This document shows positions 1-5,575 of a stretch of 6,483 bases of DNA, one piece after another (position 1 is the first letter of the stretch; every line of letters begins with the position of its first letter). Source of the stretch: Chitinophaga pinensis (GTDB lineage Bacteria; Bacteroidota; Bacteroidia; M30B66); NCBI GenBank assembly GCA_943330985.1, contig CALQJV010000075.1, forward strand, positions 1 to 6,483, in the 5' to 3' direction. Below the pieces are notes generated by a model that saw only the letters and a list, made by a program, of their open reading frames with translations, did not search any database and was not told where the DNA came from. The position numbers and the translations under genes are program-made.

Positions 1-741
1 ACTGGAAAACGAAACGCCGGTTTAGTCCGCTTGAATTCCTATGATCAACTCGCATGTAACGCATTACCAATTGATAACTTTACTCATAAAATTGGCAACT
101 TAATTTCCGGTTTTGAATATCCGTTTATTCAAACTATTCAAGCTCAAGTGACAAATGCGAGTTTTAATGATCTTCCATTGATATACTCAACTACAGGAAT
201 TTGCGGAACATATTCTCCATCGCCAGCTGCTACGTTCGAATTAACCGAAGATTGTCCACTCAGTTGTGCTCAATTTACCGATCAAAGTATCTGTAATCCA
301 ACTTCTTGGTATTGGGAATTTCCCGATGGTGATCCGCTTGTTTCGAGCGATCCGAATCCACGAGTTTGCTATTATTCCCAAGGACAAAAAACGGTTAACC
401 TAACTGTAAGTAATTCGGATGGAAGCAGCTCGACCAGTTTTTCGGTGGATGTGAAAAAGGATTGTCCACTAAATATTCCCAATACATTCTCTCCGAATGG
501 AGACGGTACTAACGATATGTTTGTTATTAATGGCTTGAAACCGAATAGTACTTTTTGGGTGTATGATCGATGGGGAAGAAAAGTATTTGGTTCAACTGAA
601 TACAAAAATAATTGGGACGGAAAAATTCAGAATTCTACCGGAGAACCGACGAATGAACTCATTCAAGCTGGCGTCTATTTTTACACGTTAGAATCTCTTA
701 ATGGGGCTAAAAATAACGGCTATATTCAAGTCGTTCATTGA
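1..741 (+). CDS. Secreted PKD-domain protein with T9SS type B (gliding motility-associated) C-terminal sorting domain, 5'-partial
   Basis: The frame is open from base 1, so the true start lies before the window; 246 codons are visible and end at TGA 739-741. The TTG at 31 is not a credible start. Visible residues about 89-151 form a PKD-like Ig fold of the Bacteroidetes kind (SWYWEFPDGDP, then NPRVCYYSQGQKTVNLTVSN). Residues about 157-246 match the gliding-motility-associated C-terminal domain: IPNTFSPNGDGTNDMF at 159-174, YDRWGRKVF at 188-196, WDGK at 205-208 and GVYFYTL at 224-230. In this family the domain sends proteins through the type IX secretion system to the cell surface or medium. 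Residues 1-80 have no domain I can name; they could be the end of a beta-propeller-like region. Seven cysteines are visible, which would suit an extracellular protein. The gene converges with the next one, 9 bases away. The substrate or adhesive role cannot be read from this fragment. Confidence 0.9.
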   Translation, partial: TGKRNAGLVRLNSYDQLACNALPIDNFTHKIGNLISGFEYPFIQTIQAQVTNASFNDLPLIYSTTGICGTYSPSPAATFELTEDCPLSCAQFTDQSICNPTSWYWEFPDGDPLVSSDPNPRVCYYSQGQKTVNLTVSNSDGSSSTSFSVDVKKDCPLNIPNTFSPNGDGTNDMFVINGLKPNSTFWVYDRWGRKVFGSTEYKNNWDGKIQNSTGEPTNELIQAGVYFYTLESLNGAKNNGYIQVVH

Positions 742-750
742 GTATTCTGT

Positions 751-1275
751 TTAGAAGGCGCCTCCAAAACTAATCCCTAGCCATGGGAAAAAAGGGAATT
801 CGGCATTTTTATCTGGATTGATAAAGGGCGTAAGTGCGAATCGAAATAAAAAGCCATCTCTACTTTCATATCTGTATCCTACAACTGGGTTTGCAAAAAT
901 AGATGTGTAATCATTTCCGCTGGATAAATTAATGCCGTATACTCGTAATGCATTTAGGCCAACTTCAAATTTACTTTCCCCTTTCCCTATACATGCGTTA
1001 AATCCCAAAATTGGCAATGCATTTATTAGTATTGCGGAGCCAATTCCTATTCGAGCATTTAGAGAAACCTTGTCGTCTTGCCAAACACATCGTTCATAGT
1101 TTGCGGATATGCCAAAGCCAGATCCCAATAATTCACCATAGATTTTGTTTTGATGGTTTTTAGCAACAGGCTTTTCACTTTTGTAATAATACCGAATGGT
1201 ATCATGTTGAGCATTAATTGTTGAGGTTAACCCACAAAAAAATACAAGTGAAGCAAGAATGTAACGCGTTTTCAT
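751..1275 (-). CDS. Small secreted protein, probable outer-membrane beta-barrel, function unknown
   Basis: This 174-residue protein has a clear Sec signal peptide: MKTR, a hydrophobic stretch at about residues 5-20, and likely cleavage after A22 (INA|Q), leaving the N-terminal Gln common in this phylum. The mature part has alternating polar/hydrophobic, glycine- and aromatic-rich stretches (GELLGSGFGISANYER, VSLNARIGIGSAILI, FANPVVGYRYESRDGFLFRFALTPF) and ends in aromatic-rich PWLGISFGGAF. A terminal Phe is typical of outer-membrane barrels. The length would suit about eight strands. No enzyme motif is visible and I do not recognise a named family; it resembles Bacteroidetes lineage-specific hypothetical barrels. 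It starts 23 bases after the acyl-CoA carboxylase beta subunit stop on the same strand, so it is probably the last gene of that transcript. The ATG at 1273-1275 is chosen because it directly begins the signal peptide; no strong Shine-Dalgarno site precedes it. Confidence 0.8.
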   Translation of the reverse strand: MKTRYILASLVFFCGLTSTINAQHDTIRYYYKSEKPVAKNHQNKIYGELLGSGFGISANYERCVWQDDKVSLNARIGIGSAILINALPILGFNACIGKGESKFEVGLNALRVYGINLSSGNDYTSIFANPVVGYRYESRDGFLFRFALTPFINPDKNAEFPFFPWLGISFGGAF

Positions 1276-1298
1276 GGGATGGTTTTAGGTTGTATTTA

Positions 1299-2933
1299 TC
1301 AAACCTGAATCACGCCAACATTATAGCGTTTTTCAATTGGGGCATGATTCGCTGCTTCAATTCCCATCGAAATAGCTTTTCGTGTTTCTAGTGGATCAAT
1401 AATCGCATCTACAACCAAACGCGCAGCGCTGTAATAAATGGATGTCGTGGCTTCGTAATGATTGAAGATCTTGTCGTAAATGGCTTTTTCATCGACTTCG
1501 GTAATCACTTTGCCTTTTGCTTTCAAAGAGCTCACTTCAATTTGAAGTAAAACTTTCGCAGCTTGTGCTCCGCCCATTACCGCAATTTTAGCACTTGGCC
1601 AAGCCAACATCAAGCGTGGATCGTATGCTTTTCCACACATGGCGTAATTGCCCGCTCCGTAGCTGTTGCCAATAACAACCGTAAATTTCGGAACCACACT
1701 GTTTGCCATGGCATTCACCATTTTTGCACCGTCCTTAATAATTCCACCTTGTTCCGAACGTGAGCCTACCATAAAGCCGGTCACATCTTGAAGAAACACC
1801 AAGGGGATTTTTTTCTGGTTGCAATTCATGATAAAACGTGCTGCTTTATCGGCTGAGTCGCTGTAAATAACGCCTCCCAATTGCATTTCACCTTTCTTGC
1901 TTTTTACTACTTTGCGCTGATTGGCCACAATACCAACCGCCCAACCTTCAATGCGCGCTAGACCACACACAATGGTTTGTCCAAAGTTTTCTTTGTATTC
2001 TTCGAATTCTGAATTATCAACAATACGATGAATGATATCACGCATCTCATAAGGTTTCTCGCGCGATTCAGGTAAAATCCCGTAAATCTCATTTGGATCT
2101 TTCGTGGGTGCTTCTGCTTTTGTTCGATCGAAACCAGCTTTTTCAGGAGCGCCTACTTTATCCATAATATTGCGAATACGCGTCAGACAATCTTCGTCGT
2201 TTTCGCATTTGTAATCGGTAACTCCACTGATTTCGCAATGTGTGGTGGCACCTCCTAATGTTTCATTGTCGATGTCTTCGCCTATCGCGGCTTTTACCAA
2301 ATAAGAACCCGCCAAAAAGATGGTGCCTGTTTCTTTCACAATCATGGCTTCGTCGCTCATTATGGGCAAATAGGCACCCCCAGCAACGCAACTTCCCATC
2401 ACCGCCGAAATCTGCAAAATGCCCATCGACGACATAATTGCATTGTTCCGAAATATGCGTCCGAAATGTTCTTTATCAGGGAAAATCTCATCCTGCATAG
2501 GCAAATAAACACCTGCGCTATCAACCAAGTAAATAATTGGCAAACGATTTTCAATGGAAATTTCCTGGGCTCGTAGATTCTTTTTTGCTGTAATGGGAAA
2601 CCAAGCACCCGCTTTTACTGTGGCATCATTTGCAACCACAATACACTGACGACCTTTCACATAACCGATTACCACAACAACTCCACCACTTGGGCAACCA
2701 CCGTGTTCTTCGTACATGCCATCGCCCACAAAAGCACCAATTTCTTGTTGAGGTGCACCTTTGTCGAGTAGAAAAGCAATGCGCTCACGGGCAGTCATTT
2801 TGCCTTTTTCGTGTTCTTTGTCGATGCGCTTTTGCCCACCTCCTTGCATCACTTTTTCCAACTTTTGCCGCATCGACGAAAGCAGCAACTTCATGGTATC
2901 TTCGTTTCGGTTTGCTTCAATCGTGTTGCTCAT
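1299..2933 (-). CDS. Acyl-CoA carboxylase beta (carboxyltransferase) subunit, methylcrotonyl-CoA carboxylase-like
   Basis: This 544-residue protein is full length for the biotin-dependent carboxyltransferase beta family. Such subunits move the carboxyl group from carboxybiotin to an acyl-CoA in the cytoplasm. Two crotonase-like halves are visible. The N half has GKMTARERI (44-52), VDSAGVYLPMQDEIFPDKEHFGRIF (137-161, written here as the stretch from VDSAG to GRIF) and the oxyanion-type SCVAGGAY (181-188). The C half has QDVTGFMVG, GAGNY (426-430) and MGGAQAA (453-459). The LPMQDE/HFGRIF and FMVG...GGIIKDGAKM signatures are closest to methylcrotonyl-CoA carboxylase beta (mccB type, leucine breakdown) rather than propionyl-CoA carboxylase or AccD; the substrate is inferred from these motifs. 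No biotin carboxylase or biotin carrier gene is in the window, so the alpha subunit must be elsewhere. The ATG at 2931-2933 is preferred over Met14 because the NEDTMKLL leader resembles the conserved start of Bacteroidetes relatives. It follows accA by 21 bases. Confidence 0.9.
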   Translation of the reverse strand: MSNTIEANRNEDTMKLLLSSMRQKLEKVMQGGGQKRIDKEHEKGKMTARERIAFLLDKGAPQQEIGAFVGDGMYEEHGGCPSGGVVVVIGYVKGRQCIVVANDATVKAGAWFPITAKKNLRAQEISIENRLPIIYLVDSAGVYLPMQDEIFPDKEHFGRIFRNNAIMSSMGILQISAVMGSCVAGGAYLPIMSDEAMIVKETGTIFLAGSYLVKAAIGEDIDNETLGGATTHCEISGVTDYKCENDEDCLTRIRNIMDKVGAPEKAGFDRTKAEAPTKDPNEIYGILPESREKPYEMRDIIHRIVDNSEFEEYKENFGQTIVCGLARIEGWAVGIVANQRKVVKSKKGEMQLGGVIYSDSADKAARFIMNCNQKKIPLVFLQDVTGFMVGSRSEQGGIIKDGAKMVNAMANSVVPKFTVVIGNSYGAGNYAMCGKAYDPRLMLAWPSAKIAVMGGAQAAKVLLQIEVSSLKAKGKVITEVDEKAIYDKIFNHYEATTSIYYSAARLVVDAIIDPLETRKAISMGIEAANHAPIEKRYNVGVIQV

Positions 2934-2954
2934 GATGTAGAAGAAGTATTGAAA

Positions 2955-3911
2955 TTAATCCTGAATAATTGAACCCATCGCAGAGAATTTATCAATGCGC
3001 ATTTCAATTCTTTTTTCAGGTTTTAGCTTACTAAGCTTCGTCAAATGTTTATTGATTTCTGTCTTAACGTTCGTAAAAACCTCGTGGAAGTTTGTATGTG
3101 CACCACCCGTTGGCTCTGGAATAATGCCGTCAATCAATTTATTTTTCAGCATGTCTTGGGCAGTAAGTTTCAGCGCAGTCGCCGCACGTTCTTTATATTC
3201 CCAGCTTCTCCACAAAATTGACGAGCAACTTTCGGGTGAAATAACCGAATACCAAGTATTTTCGAGCATGAGCACTTTATCTCCAATGCCAATTCCCAAG
3301 GCACCACCTGATGCACCTTCGCCAATGATGATGCAGATTACCGGTACGCGCAATTTGGTCATTTCGTAAAGATTGCGGGCAATGGCTTCTCCTTGTCCAC
3401 GTTCTTCGGCTTCCAAGCCCGGATATGCTCCAGGAGTATCAATAAATGTGACGATTGGAATGTCGAATTTTTCTGCAAGCTTCATCAAACGGAGAGCTTT
3501 TCTATATCCCTCGGGATTGGGCATTCCAAACTTTCTGAATTGGCGCATTTTGGTATTTGCTCCTTTTTGCTGTCCAATAAACATCACCGATTTTCCATCA
3601 ACACAACCTAAACCTCCCACCATGGCTTTATCGTCACCAACGGTTCTGTCGCCATGCATTTCGGTAAAATTACCATCAGTCATGAAGTTGATGTATGCCA
3701 ATGTGTAGGGTCTATCGGGATGACGCGAAACTTGAACGCGTTGCCAAGGTGTTAATTCGCTGTATATCGATTTGCGTGTGGAATCAATTTTAGACTCAAG
3801 CTCCTTGATGGCTTTGGTCATATCAATTTTACTCGATTCAGCCAACGAACGTGCTTGTTCGAGCTGGTCAAAAAGTTCTGCTATGGGTTGTTCAAAATCT
3901 AGAAACGTCAT
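2955..3911 (-). CDS. accA: Acetyl-CoA carboxylase carboxyltransferase subunit alpha
   Basis: AccA forms the acetyl-CoA carboxyltransferase with AccD and makes malonyl-CoA from acetyl-CoA and carboxybiotin, the committed step of fatty acid synthesis, in the cytoplasm. The 318-residue length is typical of the family. The N-terminal helical part (about 1-50) is charged and coiled-coil-like. Family signatures follow: [16 protein letters not shown] (59-74), HGDR (86-89), [15 protein letters not shown] (129-143), DTPGAYPG (158-165), [13 protein letters not shown] (169-181), the oxyanion-loop [15 protein letters not shown] (197-211) and [15 protein letters not shown] (221-235). No expected motif is missing. 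It is the first gene of the likely leftward transcript and is divergent from ispE across 119 bases. accD, accB and accC are not in the window; scattered acc genes are normal in bacteria. The start at 3909-3911 gives the standard family N-terminus ([11 protein letters not shown]); only an A/T-rich leader precedes it. Confidence 0.97.
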   Translation of the reverse strand: MTFLDFEQPIAELFDQLEQARSLAESSKIDMTKAIKELESKIDSTRKSIYSELTPWQRVQVSRHPDRPYTLAYINFMTDGNFTEMHGDRTVGDDKAMVGGLGCVDGKSVMFIGQQKGANTKMRQFRKFGMPNPEGYRKALRLMKLAEKFDIPIVTFIDTPGAYPGLEAEERGQGEAIARNLYEMTKLRVPVICIIIGEGASGGALGIGIGDKVLMLENTWYSVISPESCSSILWRSWEYKERAATALKLTAQDMLKNKLIDGIIPEPTGGAHTNFHEVFTNVKTEINKHLTKLSKLKPEKRIEMRIDKFSAMGSIIQD

Positions 3912-3962
3912 AATAAATCCGAATTCAGGATGCGCAAGTTACACATTCGAATCAATAACGTA

Positions 3963-3985
3963 TTTTCGAAAACGTTAAAATTTTA
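3963..3985. repeat. Two adjacent 10-base perfect palindromes in the accA/ispE divergent region
   Basis: TTTTCGAAAA (3963-3972) and TAAAATTTTA (3976-3985) are each perfectly self-complementary over ten bases, and are separated by CGT. A third, ATTCGAAT (3945-3952), lies 19 bases centre to centre from the first. Their position between divergent genes would suit a dimeric regulator. AT-rich DNA makes such palindromes more common by chance, and the TTCGAA core also occurs within several genes here, so an operator role is only a guess. Confidence 0.35.
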
Positions 3986-4020
3986 CTTCTATTTTGCTTA
4001 AGTGCTTGATAATGTTTATT

Positions 4021-4028
4021 CAAATCTA
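4021..4028 (-). promoter_or_regulatory. Candidate Bacteroidetes -7 box (TAGATTTG) for the accA transcript
   Basis: Read on the minus strand, these eight bases are TAGATTTG, an exact match to the TAnnTTTG -7 consensus of Bacteroidetes primary sigma factors. It would put the transcript start roughly 100 bases before the accA ATG. No TTG is found at the right distance upstream; that region lies inside the first codons of ispE and offers only a TTTTA run. An eight-base match with two free positions can arise by chance, so this is tentative. Confidence 0.3.
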
Positions 4029-4030
4029 TA

Positions 4031-4837
4031 ATGATTGTATTTCCTCCGTGTAAAATTAACTTAGGATTGTATGTAACAGGCAAACGTGAAGATGGATTTC
4101 ATGCCATTTCGAGTGTGTTTTACCCTGTTTCATTCTGCGATGCTTTGGAAATTATTCAAGTTTCAGGAGAAGATGGAACATCTATTTTTTCCTCGAGCGG
4201 TTTGGAAATTCGTGGAAATACGGATAGTAATTTGGTTGTGAAAGCCTACAATCTGCTTCATGCACTTTATGGAATACCTGCGGTGAAAATGCATTTGCAC
4301 AAAGTTATTCCTATGGGTGCGGGTTTGGGCGGTGGTTCTTCGGATGGGGCTTGGGCTTTGCGTTTATTGAATGAGCTATTCTCTTTGCAAATTCCCCAAG
4401 AAGAAATCTTGAATTTAGCTGCAAACCTGGGCTCAGATTGCCCGTTTTTTATTTTCGATGAACCTTGTCAAGTAAGTGGAAGGGGAGAAGTTTTGAGCCC
4501 TTTTTCTTTACCTTTGGATGGGTATTCAATCTGCTTAGTAAATCCGGGAATTCACATCTCTACGGCTCAAGCATTTCAGTCGGTGAAAATCGAAGATGCT
4601 CCCGAAAATTGGATGGGACAATTGCAGCTTCCGCCCGAAAATTGGACGTTCCAGAATGCATTCGAATTCGGCATAGAAGCAAATCATCCCGAAATAAATC
4701 AAATTAAACAGATGCTAAAAGATGAAGGTGCTTTATATACTGCAATGACGGGATCGGGATCAACTGTTTTCGGAATTTTCAAAGAGACGCCGAGCATTGA
4801 AGGGAAATTTCCGGGCTGCTTTTCGAAAGTAATTTAA
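4031..4837 (+). CDS. ispE: 4-diphosphocytidyl-2-C-methyl-D-erythritol kinase
   Basis: IspE phosphorylates the 2-hydroxyl of CDP-methylerythritol with ATP, the fourth step of the MEP (non-mevalonate) route to IPP and DMAPP; it acts in the cytoplasm. The 268-residue length is normal for Bacteroidetes IspE. Three GHMP-kinase signatures are visible. The N-terminal CKINLGLYVTGKREDGFH (7-24) includes the substrate-binding Lys8. The glycine-rich ATP loop is PMGAGLGGGSSDGA (94-107). The C-terminal motif is TGSGSTVFGIF (240-250). LGSDCPFF (133-140) supplies the likely catalytic Asp136, matching the conserved K/D pair of E. coli IspE. The ATG at 4031 is the only start that keeps the PPCKINLG beginning. 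No Shine-Dalgarno sequence precedes it. The gene is divergent from accA and its stop lies only 3 bases from the end of the convergent lipoprotein gene. It appears to be a single-gene transcription unit. Confidence 0.96.
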   Translation: MIVFPPCKINLGLYVTGKREDGFHAISSVFYPVSFCDALEIIQVSGEDGTSIFSSSGLEIRGNTDSNLVVKAYNLLHALYGIPAVKMHLHKVIPMGAGLGGGSSDGAWALRLLNELFSLQIPQEEILNLAANLGSDCPFFIFDEPCQVSGRGEVLSPFSLPLDGYSICLVNPGIHISTAQAFQSVKIEDAPENWMGQLQLPPENWTFQNAFEFGIEANHPEINQIKQMLKDEGALYTAMTGSGSTVFGIFKETPSIEGKFPGCFSKVI

Positions 4838-4840
4838 ATA

Positions 4841-5575
4841 TTATAGAATTTTTTTAATAACTCCATTTCCGGTTTTTTCTTCTGAAATAATTTCTCCTTG
4901 TCCTTTGTAAAAAATGTTTCCATCTCCGCGCAATCGAAATGTAAATGATTGATTGCCTAATACTCTGCAATCGGCCGAACTTTTATTCTCTACATACACA
5001 TTCTGAGCATTCAAATCGGTATAATCGCCATAACCAAGTGATGCCATATATACCAAAAGTTGATCAGTCTTTCCATGAATTACAGCATCTCCAGCGCCAG
5101 TATGTTGAATGATGTTCGTTAATTGATTATCGACCATTAAGTCTACATTACCCGAAGCATCTCGGTATTCGATTACCAAATTCGGAAATCTCAAGGTGTC
5201 TTTGTTGCTAATGTTACTCGCTCCCCACATTACGATGTGTTGAAGATTAGTGGTATGAACTTCAATGTTCACAGGTATCTTATAGCTTCTAACCCAATTG
5301 CATTTGTTGTTATTTCGCAGAGTTAATTCTCCATTCTTCACTTCGGTATCAATCAAATCCAGCAAATGTTCGCCTGCTTCAACTTGAGCGAAATTTACTG
5401 TGTCTTGAACAAGAATTACATTTAAACGACGATCCACATAGATGCTATCGAAGTCTTCGAGCATGCGTGTTTCCTTTTTAACGATACCAGTTCCTTTAAA
5501 ACAATCGCCCATGCTTTCTTTTTTACAAGAAATTAACGCGATGCTAAAAATCAAGAGTAGGAGAAACTGTTTCAT
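4841..5575 (-). CDS. Lipoprotein with GIN/DUF2807 (putative auto-transporter adhesin head) domain
   Basis: A start at 5573-5575 gives 244 residues. The same frame runs open to an ATG at 5638, but the extra 21 residues (charged, then Cys/Trp-rich) would bury the signal peptide. The downstream ATG directly begins MKQFLLLLIFSIALISC, a textbook lipoprotein signal with lipobox LISC and lipidated Cys17. It also overlaps the upstream stop as ATGA. KKES follows the cysteine, a partial match to the K-(D/E)-(D/E) surface-export signal described in Bacteroidetes, so surface exposure is possible. From about residue 40 the protein matches the DUF2807/GIN type: FDSIYVDRRLNVILVQD, then repeated short strands with turns (GASNISNKDTL, DASGNVDLMV, GAGDAVIHG, SLGYGDYTDL, GDGNIFYKG), which form a right-handed beta-helix-like fold in known members. 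The function of this family is not established; 'adhesin head' is a database name, not a demonstrated role. Confidence 0.88.
   Translation of the reverse strand: MKQFLLLLIFSIALISCKKESMGDCFKGTGIVKKETRMLEDFDSIYVDRRLNVILVQDTVNFAQVEAGEHLLDLIDTEVKNGELTLRNNNKCNWVRSYKIPVNIEVHTTNLQHIVMWGASNISNKDTLRFPNLVIEYRDASGNVDLMVDNQLTNIIQHTGAGDAVIHGKTDQLLVYMASLGYGDYTDLNAQNVYVENKSSADCRVLGNQSFTFRLRGDGNIFYKGQGEIISEEKTGNGVIKKIL
5572..5575 (-). other. ATGA stop-start overlap joining two envelope genes
   Basis: On the minus strand the TGA stop of the PagL-like gene (5572-5574) and the ATG of the GIN lipoprotein (5573-5575) share bases as ATGA. Such four-base overlaps usually mean one transcript and translational coupling. 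Here the overlap also supports the shorter lipoprotein start. Confidence 0.75.

Larger units (their letters stand above)
3912..4030. promoter_or_regulatory. Divergent intergenic region between accA and ispE
   Basis: This 119-base AT-rich gap is the longest non-coding stretch in the window and must hold the promoters of both the leftward accA transcript and the rightward ispE gene. It contains several perfect short palindromes: ATTCGAAT at 3945-3952, TTTTCGAAAA at 3963-3972 and TAAAATTTTA at 3976-3985. On the plus strand I see no good match to the Bacteroidetes promoter (TTG near -33, TAnnTTTG near -7); a near match TATTTTG at 3990-3996 is one base short and has no partner box. No Shine-Dalgarno site precedes either start codon, which is usual in this phylum. 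No tRNA, riboswitch or small ORF was recognised here. Confidence 0.55.

Noticed and set aside
31..33. TTG as the start of the first gene
   Set aside because: The frame is open to base 1 and the product must have a signal peptide far upstream; nothing after the TTG looks like a secretion signal.
745..756. TTCT-GTTT-AGAA inverted repeat at the 741/751 convergent junction
   Set aside because: A four-base-pair A/T-rich stem without a T tract; expected by chance and not a convincing terminator.
2837..2845. Perfect Shine-Dalgarno-like AAGGAGGTG on the minus strand inside the carboxylase beta gene
   Set aside because: It encodes the conserved Gly-rich QGGGQKR segment, no start codon follows at a suitable distance, and genes in this window do not use Shine-Dalgarno sites.
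2995..3708. Plus-strand open frames of 124 and 111 codons opposite accA
   Set aside because: They are antisense shadows of a well-conserved gene, show no domain or signal, and their residue mix follows the reverse reading of accA.
4818..4856. Possible ispE terminator: CTTT-TCG-AAAG mini-hairpin followed later by a run of seven T
   Set aside because: The stem is only four base pairs and the T run begins about 19 bases after it, inside the end of the convergent gene; too weak to call.
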